Below are positions 38,176 through 48,064 of a DNA stretch of 64,000 nt, piece by piece. The stretch's first letter is position 1. Each line of letters starts with the position of its first letter. Under the pieces are notes generated by a model. That model had not been told where the DNA came from. It saw nothing but the letters and a program-made list of their open reading frames with translations, and did not search any database. Origin of the DNA: Opitutales bacterium (GTDB taxonomy: Bacteria; Verrucomicrobiota; Verrucomicrobiia; Opitutales; UBA2987); the NCBI GenBank assembly GCA_021772515.1, contig JAJFLU010000043.1:166879-230878 (forward strand), written 5' to 3'. The translations under genes were made by a program, and so were the position numbers.

Positions 38176-38613
38176 ATGAAAAGCAAAATTCCCGTATATT
38201 CCATCCGTCGCAAGGACGGATTTTCTCTAATTGAAATTCTCCTCGTGCTTGGTCTTATCGGTCTGCTCACGGGTGCAGTGGTAGTGAATTTCGACAAGAT
38301 ATTTGGCGGAGGAGAAGAGCAAATCGCAAAAATATTTGTAAACTCATCTCTGGACGCCGCTCTGCTAAAATATCGTATAGATACTGGAGGCTATCCTTCA
38401 ACCGCTGAGGGACTCAAGGCGCTCATCACAGCACCCGGTAACAAGGCGGCAAAATGGAAAGGGCCATATATTAAAGAACTTAGCAACGATCCTTGGGGAA
38501 ACCCCTACCGCTATCGCTATCCCGGCACCAAAAACACGAATGAATTCGATCTATACTCGCTGGGGGCAGACGGAACTGAGAGCGCTGACGACATCGGCAA
38601 TTGGGAAAAATAA
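38176..38613 (+). CDS. gspG: Type II secretion major pseudopilin GspG
   Basis: Main subunit of the periplasmic pseudopilus. The 145-residue precursor has the prepilin peptidase site G/FSLIEILLVLGL with Glu at +5, and the GspG C-terminal text YPSTAEGLKAL, WKGPYIKELSNDPWGNPYRYRYPG and LYSLGADGTE, including the calcium-loop region. The ATG at 38176 is taken; a TTG five codons before it opens the longer frame. It opens the gsp operon proper. No prepilin peptidase gene is in this window. Confidence 0.95.
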   Translation: MKSKIPVYSIRRKDGFSLIEILLVLGLIGLLTGAVVVNFDKIFGGGEEQIAKIFVNSSLDAALLKYRIDTGGYPSTAEGLKALITAPGNKAAKWKGPYIKELSNDPWGNPYRYRYPGTKNTNEFDLYSLGADGTESADDIGNWEK

Positions 38614-38641
38614 TAACCCAAAAGCGAATGTACCAAGGACT

Positions 38642-38666
38642 CCCGGCCTAATGCAGCTTATCCGGG
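38642..38666 (+). promoter_or_regulatory. Short inverted repeat after gspG
   Basis: CCCGG (38642-38646) and CCGGG (38662-38666) flank 15 nt just past the gspG stop. A weak stem here could stabilise or partly stop the transcript so that the major pseudopilin is made in excess over the minor ones. The rest of the 203-nt gap to gspH shows nothing clear. Confidence 0.25.
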
Positions 38667-38816
38667 CTCGGCATGGCTCATTTCCCAATCAAACTGCGAT
38701 TTGCAACAATTCAGCCGTTTATTGGTTTATAAACTTACAAATCCCTTTCAAATTGGTGGAAAAGATTCTGCAAAGATTTTCCAGGATATTGCTTTGGAAT
38801 GGTCCTCCCTTAAAAA

Positions 38817-39362
38817 ATGAAACCATTCATGCTGTTTGATTCGATAGAAGTGAAACATGTGAAAAATTCATCGGGGTTTTCACTGATAGAAATCCTCCTC
38901 GTCCTTGGCCTGATTGCCCTTTCCACCGGATTGGTGGTAATCAATGCCGATGTAATTTTCAGTGGATTCGAGGAACGCCCCCTGTCCGAAATCTTGCATA
39001 AGGTGGTCAGGGAGGCCCGATTTTTGGCCGCTAAAAATCGCGAACCGGTTTATGTGTCCTTTGACCCCGAAGGTAGCAATTTTCTCATCACAAACCGCGA
39101 AAACAGTGTCCTCGAATCAATTTCATCCGGCTATCCGGGTGATGATTCGGACTTGGAAATTATTTTATACCGACTCCTGCCGGAGAAAGGCTTAAGCTCA
39201 TTTCGGGGTCTTTCCACCAACCGAAAACCGGTTGACCGTCTGGTGTTTCATCCCGACCGCTCCTCCACCCCCTTCGAGGTGGGGCTTCGTTACGGAGAAG
39301 AACAATCCCTCCACCGCTATGATCCTTTTTCCGACTCGGAAATCGAAAATTCCAACCCCTGA
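38817..39362 (+). CDS. gspH: Type II secretion minor pseudopilin GspH-like
   Basis: A 181-residue prepilin-like protein with cleavage site G/FSLIEILLVLGLIAL and Glu+5, followed by a beta-rich C-terminal domain. Its position between gspG and the I/J-like genes and its size fit GspH, a minor subunit near the pseudopilus tip. Its N-terminal 40 mature residues are notably close to those of GspG beyond the universally conserved part. A second ATG four codons in is possible as the start. The symbol rests on gene order as much as on sequence. Confidence 0.75.
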   Translation: MKPFMLFDSIEVKHVKNSSGFSLIEILLVLGLIALSTGLVVINADVIFSGFEERPLSEILHKVVREARFLAAKNREPVYVSFDPEGSNFLITNRENSVLESISSGYPGDDSDLEIILYRLLPEKGLSSFRGLSTNRKPVDRLVFHPDRSSTPFEVGLRYGEEQSLHRYDPFSDSEIENSNP

Positions 39363-39370
39363 ATGAATCG

Positions 39371-39829
39371 GTGAAACACCCAAGAAAATACGGCTTTACC
39401 CTTCTGGAAATCACTGTGTCCATTGCGTTGTTCGGCCTTACTATGGTGGTGCTGACAGAGGCATTTGTAAACACCTTGGTCAGCTTGCACTCGATAGAAA
39501 GTGAAGCCGACTTGCAATCGGATATCCGGTTCGTCCGCTCCCTCGCACTGGAGGAATCGGACAGGGATGTATTCGAGGAGGGCGGAAATGTGGAAACCCT
39601 TTCCTCGGGAACCGCCGCCTGGCGTGCCACCGTGGAAAATACCGAGGTGAGCGATCTCTTTCGAGTAGAACTGGTTATCGAACTAAACCCTCCCGAGGGA
39701 AAAGGCACGGAAGTTTATACGCAGAATCTTGTCATCCTGCGCCCAACCTGGTCGGACCCCGTCGAGCGCAGTGAGTTGATCGCTGAGGCGCGCAAACGGT
39801 TGTTGGAGAGCCGCCAACAATATAACTGA
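39371..39829 (+). CDS. gspI: Type II secretion minor pseudopilin GspI-like
   Basis: A 152-residue prepilin with site G/FTLLEITVSIALFG and Glu+5, starting at a GTG eight nt after gspH. The remaining domain is short and acidic with a helical C-terminal tail. Gene order (third pseudopilin, before the J-like and K genes) indicates GspI, which forms the tip complex with J and K. Sequence alone would only say type IV pilin-like. Confidence 0.7.
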   Translation: MKHPRKYGFTLLEITVSIALFGLTMVVLTEAFVNTLVSLHSIESEADLQSDIRFVRSLALEESDRDVFEEGGNVETLSSGTAAWRATVENTEVSDLFRVELVIELNPPEGKGTEVYTQNLVILRPTWSDPVERSELIAEARKRLLESRQQYN

Positions 39830-39831
39830 TT

Positions 39832-40488
39832 ATGAATCAGGCGGGTAAAAACAAAAATTCAGGTTTCACCCTCATTGAGGTTCTCCTGGCCCTGGCTCTC
39901 GGAGGAATGCTACTGACGGCCGTCCTTGTCCATGTATTTTCTCTTTCCAATATCTGGACGAACAGCACTGGGGATGACTTTTTTAAGCAGCATGTGGATG
40001 GGGTTACGCTTTTCTTGAACAATGCCCTGGCTCTTTCCGAGGGTCTCAATAACGAGGAACAGGCCGCTCCCGTAAATTGGGATCGTCCCCCCGGCTATAG
40101 CGATTTTGACGAGCCCCTGCTGACTTTTCGCCTCAAGGAATCCCCCGCTCTCTATGCCTGGGAGGGCTCGGCGCGACCGGCGGTGACCAGTCACATTTAT
40201 TTCCGCCAAAGGGATGGCCTCTCTTTGCTCTGGTATTCACGGCTGGACAAAGTGGAGGACATGAATGATGTGCATCTGACCCGTGTTTCACCCTACATCA
40301 CCCAAGTCACCTACTGTTATTACGACAAGGAATCCGACAATTGGGATCTGCAGGAAAAACCGGAAAAGGATAGCGACGATCAATACCTGCTTCCCGATTT
40401 CATCAAACTTCGTTTCGAATACGAAGGGGAACTCAAGGAAGTGCCTTTCTATCTGCCACAAAGGAGCCAGGATGTCCCCATTTTTTAA
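39832..40488 (+). CDS. gspJ: Type II secretion minor pseudopilin GspJ-like
   Basis: A 218-residue prepilin with site G/FTLIEVLLALALGGMLL and Glu+5, followed by a larger beta-rich domain, as in GspJ. It begins two nt after the gspI stop and its 3' end overlaps gspK by 17 nt, so translation of J, K and the tip complex is coupled. Confidence 0.75.
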   Translation: MNQAGKNKNSGFTLIEVLLALALGGMLLTAVLVHVFSLSNIWTNSTGDDFFKQHVDGVTLFLNNALALSEGLNNEEQAAPVNWDRPPGYSDFDEPLLTFRLKESPALYAWEGSARPAVTSHIYFRQRDGLSLLWYSRLDKVEDMNDVHLTRVSPYITQVTYCYYDKESDNWDLQEKPEKDSDDQYLLPDFIKLRFEYEGELKEVPFYLPQRSQDVPIF

Positions 40489-41626
40489 GGAAATGATCCC
40501 GCGAATTCACAGCAAAAAGGGTGGAAAACTCCCAACAAACTCACCCCGGAAAGGGAGTGTCCTCATCGCCGTATTGGCAATGACGGCGCTCGTTTCCTTT
40601 ATCCTTCTCGAATTCATGGAGGAGGCCACCGCGAAAATCAAGTATTACGGCCTCTTTTACAACAGGGACGATTTGCGGACCGAAGCCTACTCCGTCCTCG
40701 AAACGACTTTGGCCGTCATTGATGAAATCAGGGAAATCGACAACGCCCTGCACTCGCCGGTTCAAGGCTGGGGTAATCCCCTGCAATACTCGAAGCTTCA
40801 ATTCGATCCGAGCCTGAAAATCGATGTTCGGATATCCGATGAAACCGCAAAGTTTTCCCTCACACGGGCCGACCCTCTCATTCTCAATACCATTTTTGAC
40901 GAAATGGGCATCTCCCTGCAGGATGCCGAAACCCTCACCGACTCAATTCTTGACTGGATCGATGAGGATGACCTGGAACGCCTCAACGGGGCCGAAATCG
41001 ATTATTATGAAAATATCGGCAACGGTTACAACCCTGCCAACGCCGAATTGCAAAGCTGGGAGGAATTGCGGCTTATCAAGGGATTCGACACTCTTTTTTT
41101 TGACGAAACGGGCCACCCCACGGATTACTTCAATCAGTTTAAAAGCGCCGTCTCCCTTTATAGCTCCAGCCCGGTAAACCTCAATTCGGCGGGGAGCTTT
41201 GTTCTCGCCGTACTGGCCCGTTTGTCGGGTTTCGACAAGGAGGCGCTCGACACTTATATTTCGGGACTGGATGGAGAGAGAGATACGCCCGACGACCGAC
41301 TGATCAACTCCCGCAACCATCCATTTTTCCCCACCGGCATCACCTCTAGCGGCGGCATTGCCGACCTACAGTCTCAGGTGCTCAAAGTGGAGGTTGACGT
41401 GGAACGGGGAGAATCGAATTTCCTGCTTTCGACGATTGTTTCCTGGACGGGGGCCAACCCGAGCGCAAACACCGGGAGAACGAATGTCGAAACGGTGTAT
41501 TCAGACGATGGGAAAATTATCGGTGGAAAACCACAGCGAGGCGGAACGAAAACCAAGGGCAATGCGAGAGCGGAACTGGGGTATCCTTTTCAGGTCAAAC
41601 GCATTACCGAGAATTTCAAAATATGA
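40472..41626 (+). CDS. gspK: Type II secretion minor pseudopilin GspK
   Basis: The largest minor pseudopilin (384 residues), capping the pseudopilus tip. The N-terminal helix GSVLIAVLAMTALVSFILLEF has no Glu at +5, as known for GspK. Internal text (DEMGISLQDAETLTDSILDW, INLNSA-like SSPVNLNSAGSFVLAVLA) matches the helical saddle domain of the family. The ATG at 40472 is chosen because an AAGGAG ribosome site lies just upstream (40461-40466), and the longer frame runs inside gspJ. Confidence 0.9.
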   Translation: MSPFFKEMIPRIHSKKGGKLPTNSPRKGSVLIAVLAMTALVSFILLEFMEEATAKIKYYGLFYNRDDLRTEAYSVLETTLAVIDEIREIDNALHSPVQGWGNPLQYSKLQFDPSLKIDVRISDETAKFSLTRADPLILNTIFDEMGISLQDAETLTDSILDWIDEDDLERLNGAEIDYYENIGNGYNPANAELQSWEELRLIKGFDTLFFDETGHPTDYFNQFKSAVSLYSSSPVNLNSAGSFVLAVLARLSGFDKEALDTYISGLDGERDTPDDRLINSRNHPFFPTGITSSGGIADLQSQVLKVEVDVERGESNFLLSTIVSWTGANPSANTGRTNVETVYSDDGKIIGGKPQRGGTKTKGNARAELGYPFQVKRITENFKI

Positions 41627-41669
41627 TCGACAAGACAGCCCTTGAAAGGGTATTAATATTTCAATATTA

Positions 41670-42881
41670 ATGATTAAGGTACTTTCTAAAATTGAGGAAG
41701 GAATAAAAAGGAAACTCCCGCAGCGCAGCATAATGCTACTGCCGGGAGAGTATTTTTTTACCCAATTGATAGAGCTGCCGGAGGTCATTGAGAGCAAAGA
41801 CATCGAGCAATTCGCCGAGTTTTCCCTCGAAAGCATCTCACCATTTCCCCTCGAGCATCTATATTGGGGCTTCCTTTATGATGAGGAATCGCACCATATT
41901 TTGACCTATGCAGCCTACCGGGAACGGCTTCGTAAAAACGGATTCGTTAATCTGGATGCCCATGAGCATGTCTTTCCCGATTTTGTGGCCGGCTTGCAAA
42001 ATCCACCGGATAGAGAGCAAATCTCACTAATTTGTCACCAACGCACTTTGAATGCCCTATTTCTCACAAAGGGAAGTCGAATCCCTGTCAAAGTGCGCTC
42101 CATCGCGATCCCGGAAGTAGGTATGGATGATGAATCCTTGCCGAAACATCGGGATTCCTTTTTGAAGTCTTTGGATAAAAGCGGTTTCGAGATTTCCGAG
42201 GGTCTGCGAATACTTTCACTGGCCGATGGCAAGGCAGGCGCCAAACCCAAATTATATTATAGGGAGGCTAATGAGCCCGAATCGGTGCTACAACGTCGTG
42301 AATCTTTTCCCGATTTGACGGAGACGGGCTGCTGGCAAGCCGATGTCCGCGATAAGGAGTTTCTCCGAAAGGAACGCAAGGCATTGGCCAATTCCAAAAA
42401 AGTCTGGGGCGGTGCAATGGGGGCTGGGATTGCCGCCGGGCTGCTCCTTCTCCTGCAATTGGGAATTGTGGCTGGGGGCATCTGGATTAAAAACCGAGAG
42501 CAAACAATCGAATCACAATCGGTGGAGTTCAACTATGTTGATGAGCGGCTAAATTTCCTCGAAAAAATAGATCAAATTGTGCAACAGGAATTGAAGCCTT
42601 TTGAAATGCTCGAATTGACGAATGTGGGGCGGCCCAAAATCATCCACTTTACAGAAGCAGCCGCAAACTCCTACAACCAGATTCTTATCGAAGGCATCGG
42701 CAGCAATGTGGAAGCGGTCAATACTTATACGCAAACCCTTCGCAATTCACCACGGGTCGCAACCGTGGATACCCGAGTTCGCTCCAGTGGCGGGAAAGCG
42801 CCCTTCACTCTTCAAATTACGTTCAATGAGGAACCCATCAAAGCAGGGCAAGTCGTCGCCGGTGTAGAAAACAACCAGTAA
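41670..42881 (+). CDS. gspL: Type II secretion inner-membrane platform protein GspL-like
   Basis: A 403-residue bitopic protein: a cytoplasmic part of about 245 residues resembling the actin-like GspL/PilM fold, a membrane helix at about 250-272 (AGIAAGLLLLLQLGIVAGGIWI, in part), and a periplasmic ferredoxin-like domain preceded by a coiled coil. It would link the GspE ATPase to the platform. Sequence conservation is low, so the call leans on topology and on the position between gspK and the M-like gene. Confidence 0.7.
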   Translation: MIKVLSKIEEGIKRKLPQRSIMLLPGEYFFTQLIELPEVIESKDIEQFAEFSLESISPFPLEHLYWGFLYDEESHHILTYAAYRERLRKNGFVNLDAHEHVFPDFVAGLQNPPDREQISLICHQRTLNALFLTKGSRIPVKVRSIAIPEVGMDDESLPKHRDSFLKSLDKSGFEISEGLRILSLADGKAGAKPKLYYREANEPESVLQRRESFPDLTETGCWQADVRDKEFLRKERKALANSKKVWGGAMGAGIAAGLLLLLQLGIVAGGIWIKNREQTIESQSVEFNYVDERLNFLEKIDQIVQQELKPFEMLELTNVGRPKIIHFTEAAANSYNQILIEGIGSNVEAVNTYTQTLRNSPRVATVDTRVRSSGGKAPFTLQITFNEEPIKAGQVVAGVENNQ

Positions 42882-42903
42882 ATTTTACTAGCCTAATTAT
42901 TTA

Positions 42904-43437
42904 ATGCTTAAAAACCTCTTCCAGGCCATGTCTCTCAGAGAGCGATTTCTGCTCACCGTATTTATATGGTGCTGCCTTTTTGTGTGGGCAGGCTCTGTCA
43001 TTCAGGGTGGAAAGAATTTTCGCCTACAATTCATAAAGACCAAAAATGAATTAGCCACACAGGAGGATATGATAGACAACAAAGAAGCCATCGAAACGCG
43101 CCTGCAAGATGAGTTGACACGTCTTGATCCACAAAAAACCTATACAAGTTCCCAATTGGTCGGGAAACTGGATTCTTTTGCGCGTGGATCCAATTTGAAT
43201 TTTGACACCAACTCACCGAACACCAAACCGGGAGACATTTTCAACATCCATACCGTCCGCATTCAGGTCAGACGCGCCGAAATCGGGGATCTCATCAATT
43301 TTGACAAGCAGGTAAAAAAGGAATCGCCCTATCTCGGGCTGGAACGGGTAAAGTTAACGGCGGTCAAATCGGATCCCCGCTACCTCAATGCACAATTCGT
43401 AGTCTCCTCTTTCGAGTTGAAGGAGAGCGCTCTATAG
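42904..43437 (+). CDS. gspM: Type II secretion inner-membrane platform protein GspM-like
   Basis: A 177-residue protein with a short cytoplasmic start, one membrane helix (about 15-33, FLLTVFIWCCLFVWAG), a coiled coil and a small ferredoxin-like periplasmic domain, the architecture of GspM/PilO. It sits right after the L-like gene and before the secretin gene. The identity is from topology and position; sequence similarity to enteric GspM is not obvious. Confidence 0.68.
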   Translation: MLKNLFQAMSLRERFLLTVFIWCCLFVWAGSVIQGGKNFRLQFIKTKNELATQEDMIDNKEAIETRLQDELTRLDPQKTYTSSQLVGKLDSFARGSNLNFDTNSPNTKPGDIFNIHTVRIQVRRAEIGDLINFDKQVKKESPYLGLERVKLTAVKSDPRYLNAQFVVSSFELKESAL

Positions 43438-43443
43438 GCAGGG

Positions 43444-45561
43444 ATGTTTGCCATACAACATACCGACGGGAATATGAAAATTCACATGCCAATTATGCGG
43501 AAAATATTTTACAGGACCCACCGGCACCTTTTGTTGGTGCTCGCAGCAATGTTATGCCTCTCCACCACTGGATTAAAGGCCCAACAAACCGATGTGCCCA
43601 ATCCAGATGAGGTGGTGGGAGTAATCAGAATGAGCGATTTGGGAGCCAACGAAGTGCTCGATATGCTGGAAAACTTTACCGGCAAACCAGTTCTTCGCCA
43701 ACAAAGTCTCCCCGCAGTAAAAATAAATTTCTCGAGCCAGGGATCTATGACCAAGGCCGAGGCTGTTCTCGCCATTGAGAGCCTGCTTAGCCTCAATGGT
43801 GTCGCTATAACAGACGTGGGGGAAAAATTTCTCAAGGCCGTCCCCTCTGCCTCCGTGGGCACACAGGTTCCGCCCATGATTGATACGACCACCCTGGATG
43901 CCATTCCCAGTCAGAAAATTTACGCAAAGTTTTTTCGGCTCAATTTCCTTCAGGTAGCCGAAGCCCTCCCGCTTCTGCAGCCGTTGCTCACTCAGGGGGC
44001 TCCAATCGCCTTCGAAAAAAGCAACTCCCTGATGGTCGTCGATGCCCTGATTAACCTGCAAAGGGTGGAGAATGTGCTGGCCAAAGTAGATGTCCCCTCG
44101 CCTATGGATACTTCCATATTCTTCTTTACGATGGAGCATGTGACCGCCTCGGAGATCGTCAAAAGGCTGCAAACCATGCAACAGGGCAGCCTGAAGCGCT
44201 ACTTTGAGAATAATACCACCTTCGATGCCGACGATCGCACCAATCAGGTTATCGTGGTTACCCACCCGAGCAACGAAACGATCATCGCCGACCTTATAAA
44301 AAAATTCGATATCGATGTCGCGCCCATTACCCTGACCGAGGTCTACCGTTTGAAGCACGCCGACGCCACCGAAGTCGTCAGTTTGGTGGAACAGGTAATT
44401 ACAGGACAACAGCAGGCCCGTGAAAACCAGGGCGGCGCTGGCCCTCCCCAAGCCACCAGGCGTCAACCCGTCCAGCAGCAGACACCGGCCAACGCAGCCG
44501 CAGCCGCAGCCTTGTCAGCGGCCAGTGACGAAAATCTCCAATTCAGTGAATATATGCGAATCGTGGCCGACCCCAGGGGCAACGCAATCGTCGCCTACGG
44601 CACCCACAGCGATCTGGAATCCCTCGAGGAGTTGGTGGATAAAATTGATGTTTTACTCGCCCAAGTCCGAATCGAGGTAGTTATCGCCGAGGTCACATTG
44701 TCGAAAGACCAGGTTCGGGGCATCGACTCCTTCGGCCTGGATTACAACATCGTATCAAGCGGTGACTCGTCTTCAACTCCGGGTGACTCCGATCAGGTCA
44801 GATTCGTTTCAAGTGCGCCCACTACCAGCCTGGGATCTACATCTCTATTCAGCGTAAGCGGCACTTTAAAACCATTCTCCATTTCCGGTGTTATCAACAA
44901 GGCGCGGCAAAACAGTCTCGTCAAAGTCCTTTCCGCTCCAACCATTTTGACCACACATAACCAGGAAGCTACAATCAATGTTGGTGAGGCCCGCCCCGTA
45001 ATCACCAGTTCACAATCGGACCTCAGCGGTGGCTCCTTTGCTCGCAGCACAGTGCAATTTCGCGACATCGGCATCGAGTTGAAGGTTAAACCCCTCATAG
45101 GCTCCAATGGTGTTGTGCAAATGGAAATCGAGCAAAAAGTGGAAAGTGTAGTGGGAACGGTGGATGTAGATGAAAACGAACAACCGATCATCGGCACCCG
45201 CACGGCAAACTCATTTATCAGCGTGCAGGACGGGGAAATGGTAGTGCTTGGTGGATTGCAGTCCCTCGAAGATACGGAAAGCAAATCAAGATTGGCCCTT
45301 TTTGGAGCGCTTCCTTTGTTCGGGCCTCTATTCGGTTCCAAATCCACCGTGCAAAAAAAGACGGAACTATTGATGTTTATTCAGCCACACGTGGTCACGA
45401 CGACAGAACAGGCTATGGAAGACGCCCAGAGTCAAATCGATCTTCTTGAAAGCAAGGAAGAGGTCCAACAATTTATTGAAAAGGGAAGATTCGATTCTGA
45501 TGAGGATGAGGACGGCAAAAAGAAGAAAAAAAGGAAAAAAACTAAAATAAAAGATATTTAA
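43444..45561 (+). CDS. gspD: Type II secretion secretin GspD
   Basis: Outer-membrane channel of the T2SS. The 705-residue precursor has a signal peptide, the N0 domain (about 55-140), N1-N3 domains, and the secretin core with VKVLSAPTILTTHNQEATIN, VGEARPVIT and ELKVKPLIG landmarks. The C-terminus ends in an acidic stretch followed by a Lys/Arg-rich tail (KKKKKRKKTK), not usual for secretins. The start may be at 43444 or at the ATG at 43474, which would make a shorter signal region. It overlaps the next gene by one base (TAATG). Confidence 0.93.
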   Translation: MFAIQHTDGNMKIHMPIMRKIFYRTHRHLLLVLAAMLCLSTTGLKAQQTDVPNPDEVVGVIRMSDLGANEVLDMLENFTGKPVLRQQSLPAVKINFSSQGSMTKAEAVLAIESLLSLNGVAITDVGEKFLKAVPSASVGTQVPPMIDTTTLDAIPSQKIYAKFFRLNFLQVAEALPLLQPLLTQGAPIAFEKSNSLMVVDALINLQRVENVLAKVDVPSPMDTSIFFFTMEHVTASEIVKRLQTMQQGSLKRYFENNTTFDADDRTNQVIVVTHPSNETIIADLIKKFDIDVAPITLTEVYRLKHADATEVVSLVEQVITGQQQARENQGGAGPPQATRRQPVQQQTPANAAAAAALSAASDENLQFSEYMRIVADPRGNAIVAYGTHSDLESLEELVDKIDVLLAQVRIEVVIAEVTLSKDQVRGIDSFGLDYNIVSSGDSSSTPGDSDQVRFVSSAPTTSLGSTSLFSVSGTLKPFSISGVINKARQNSLVKVLSAPTILTTHNQEATINVGEARPVITSSQSDLSGGSFARSTVQFRDIGIELKVKPLIGSNGVVQMEIEQKVESVVGTVDVDENEQPIIGTRTANSFISVQDGEMVVLGGLQSLEDTESKSRLALFGALPLFGPLFGSKSTVQKKTELLMFIQPHVVTTTEQAMEDAQSQIDLLESKEEVQQFIEKGRFDSDEDEDGKKKKKRKKTKIKDI

Positions 45562-46247
45562 TGACCGGAAAAAATTATATCGGCCAACTATATGTAGCCT
45601 GTCAGCAATTCGCCATTGTTGGGGTCGTGGTAGTTCTGTGGTCTATTCCGGCCAATACTCTGCGCGGGGATAACCTGGAAAGCAATTCGCCTTTTATTCC
45701 AGACAATTTCAATGCACGCCAGCAATCAAATAGACCGGCTACCACACAGCCTTCCTCATCGGTTTCAGATATCGAGTTTCGTGGCGTTTATTCTCTAGGT
45801 GGAAAATTTCAGTTCAGTATTTACAGTAAAAAATCTCAGAGAGGGGAATGGGTCGGACTCGGGGATAGCGGCTCTTCTTATCAGGTAACCGATTTCGATG
45901 AGGCTACCAATAGCATCGAATTAACTATCGACGGGAAAGCCGAGAACCTATTCCTGCGCTCACCCGATAACAAACCTTTGCCTGTGCAAACCGCCTCTGC
46001 GACCCCCAAAATTACCAGTGCAAAACAGGCTGCGGCCAACCGCGCAGCGAAGGCTGGAAACAGGAGACCTGTTGTTCGCCGCCGGGTGATAGTTCCCAAC
46101 CGCACGGCTTCCCCCTCCAGTCAAAATCCTTCACAGACTCCCCAATCCAGGCGAGTGCCTACTGCGAGGACTCCGCAAAATACCAAAACCCAGCAGGATG
46201 CCGAAGAACTTCTTCGGGAATTGCAAAAACGGAAAAATCCTTCCTGA
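45561..46247 (+). CDS. Type II secretion GspC/PilP-like protein
   Basis: A 228-residue protein with an N-terminal hydrophobic segment (about 16-32) and a short beta domain at about 72-130 (IEFRGVYSLGGKFQFSIYSKK) similar to the homology-region domain of GspC and PilP, which bridges the inner-membrane platform and the secretin. The C-terminal ~90 residues are Ala/Pro/Arg/Gln-rich, basic and probably disordered. No PDZ domain is present. The position directly after gspD, with the start codon overlapping, supports a GspC-like role. Confidence 0.6.
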   Translation: MTGKNYIGQLYVACQQFAIVGVVVVLWSIPANTLRGDNLESNSPFIPDNFNARQQSNRPATTQPSSSVSDIEFRGVYSLGGKFQFSIYSKKSQRGEWVGLGDSGSSYQVTDFDEATNSIELTIDGKAENLFLRSPDNKPLPVQTASATPKITSAKQAAANRAAKAGNRRPVVRRRVIVPNRTASPSSQNPSQTPQSRRVPTARTPQNTKTQQDAEELLRELQKRKNPS

Positions 46248-46277
46248 AAATTTGTTCGAATTAAAGAATAAGAAATC

Positions 46278-47966
46278 ATGGTCGCCGACTTAAAAAATGG
46301 TCCACTTAAAGAGCTGACTCGTAAATTAGACGAGGATCAGCGGGCTATGTTGTCGGAAACACAGCGGCAGGATCGCCTGCCATTGCTCGCTCAATTTCTG
46401 CGCTCAAACGAAATGGAAACCGTCCGCCAGATTGGCGATGCCTGCAAGATTCCAGTTCTCGATGATTTCGAGCTTTTGCCCAAAGCAACCGAGCATATTC
46501 CGCTTCGCCTCATTCACGAATACCAGTGTCTTCCCTTCTTGGGGGAAAATGACGACGAGTTGGAGTTGATTACACTGTGGCCGCCGGAAGAGCGCATGGA
46601 TGAGTGGATTTTCGCCGTCTGTGGAAAATTACCACGCTGGCATCTTGGTCCGGCTAAAGCGGTTACCAATTGTATTACCCAAAATTTCGGCGTGGGTTCC
46701 GATAGCCTCGGTGATTCCGTAATCGCGGATGCCGACAACACGGGGCGTGAAATTGAAGAAAGTGAAGATGAAAACGCCGCCCTCATCCGGTTTGTCAATG
46801 AGGTCATTCACAAAGCAGTGCAAGACCGCGCCACCGATATTCATTTCGAGCCGCTCAAGGAATCGCTCCAAATCCGCTACCGCATCGATGGTGAGCTGGT
46901 GCCAATACGTTTGCCCGACAACCTGATCCAGTTTCAGGGTGCCATCATTTCCCGGCTCAAGATAATGGCCAAACTCAATATTTCGGAAAAACGCCGCCCG
47001 CAGGATGGCCGTATCAATTACGGGACAGGTAACAGTGAGCTCGATATTCGCATATCCACCATGCCCACCATGTATGGGGAGAGCATCAGCCTTCGCCTGC
47101 TCAACCAAAAAAACCAGCCGCTAAATTTCGAGGAACTCGGCCTTCTTGCTCCCGATCAGGCAAAAATTCAAAAGGTTCTCGATCTTCCCCACGGAATCAT
47201 CCTCGTAACCGGCCCGACCGGTTCAGGTAAATCGACCTCGTTGACTGCATTTATTCGCGATATCAATACGCCGGGCAAACGTATCATCACAATCGAGGAC
47301 CCGGTGGAATACGAAGTGCCCGGCGTCAATCAGACGCAGGTGCGCCCGGAAATCGGTTTTACTTTTGCAGGAGCGCTGCGGCATGTTTTGAGGCAGGATC
47401 CCGATGTAATAATGGTCGGCGAAATCCGCGATATGGAGACTGCCGATATCGCCATTCGCGCTGCTCTCACGGGGCACCTTGTCTTTAGCACCATCCACAC
47501 CAATGATGCTCCCGGAGCCCTCACACGGCTAATCGATATGGAGATCGAGCCCTTCCTCATCGCCTCGGCGGTCGAGTTGATTATCGCCCAGCGGCTTGTT
47601 CGACGCCTTTGCAACCACTGCAAAATTCCGGATAAAAACGAAAAGGGATACCTGGAAGAATGCCTTAAAGCCCTCCAGATTAATTACACTGAAGAAGATC
47701 TCAATTCCACGGTTTACGTTCCAAATGGCTGTGAGCAATGCCGCAATCTGGGTTTTCGTGGCCGTGTCGGCCTATACGAGATTCTGCGAATCAACGACGA
47801 AATCCACGAAATGATCATTCAAAAGCTTTCCGCCCGACAAATCAGGATTCAGGCGATCAAATCAGGTATGGTCACCCTTCAGGAGTCGGGTTGGAACCAG
47901 GTCAAACTCGGACGCACCTCTCTTAACGAAGTTATGCGCTTTTCCAAAATCGGGGACGAAAGTTGA
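46278..47966 (+). CDS. gspE: Type II secretion ATPase GspE
   Basis: Cytoplasmic hexameric ATPase that drives pseudopilus growth. The 562-residue protein has the N1/N2 domains, then Walker [10 protein letters not shown] at 312-320 (Lys318), Asp/Glu boxes ([13 protein letters not shown]) and the Walker [14 protein letters not shown] zinc-binding tetracysteine motif is present as C445-x2-C448 and C485-x2-C488. These features match GspE/PilB; operon context decides for GspE. It starts 31 nt after the C-like gene. Confidence 0.95.
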   Translation: MVADLKNGPLKELTRKLDEDQRAMLSETQRQDRLPLLAQFLRSNEMETVRQIGDACKIPVLDDFELLPKATEHIPLRLIHEYQCLPFLGENDDELELITLWPPEERMDEWIFAVCGKLPRWHLGPAKAVTNCITQNFGVGSDSLGDSVIADADNTGREIEESEDENAALIRFVNEVIHKAVQDRATDIHFEPLKESLQIRYRIDGELVPIRLPDNLIQFQGAIISRLKIMAKLNISEKRRPQDGRINYGTGNSELDIRISTMPTMYGESISLRLLNQKNQPLNFEELGLLAPDQAKIQKVLDLPHGIILVTGPTGSGKSTSLTAFIRDINTPGKRIITIEDPVEYEVPGVNQTQVRPEIGFTFAGALRHVLRQDPDVIMVGEIRDMETADIAIRAALTGHLVFSTIHTNDAPGALTRLIDMEIEPFLIASAVELIIAQRLVRRLCNHCKIPDKNEKGYLEECLKALQINYTEEDLNSTVYVPNGCEQCRNLGFRGRVGLYEILRINDEIHEMIIQKLSARQIRIQAIKSGMVTLQESGWNQVKLGRTSLNEVMRFSKIGDES

Positions 47967-48064
47967 AGCTGCTTTCTTTTTATATCGCTGATAAAAGACG
48001 AGCCGTAATTTCAACTATTAATTTGAGTTCCTCCGTGGTTGAAAAAATTTGAGAAGCCCCACCT

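Noticed and set aside
43573..44466. 297-codon open frame on the minus strand
   Set aside because: Antisense shadow of the gspD secretin; composition rich in His/Gly/Gln with no family pattern.
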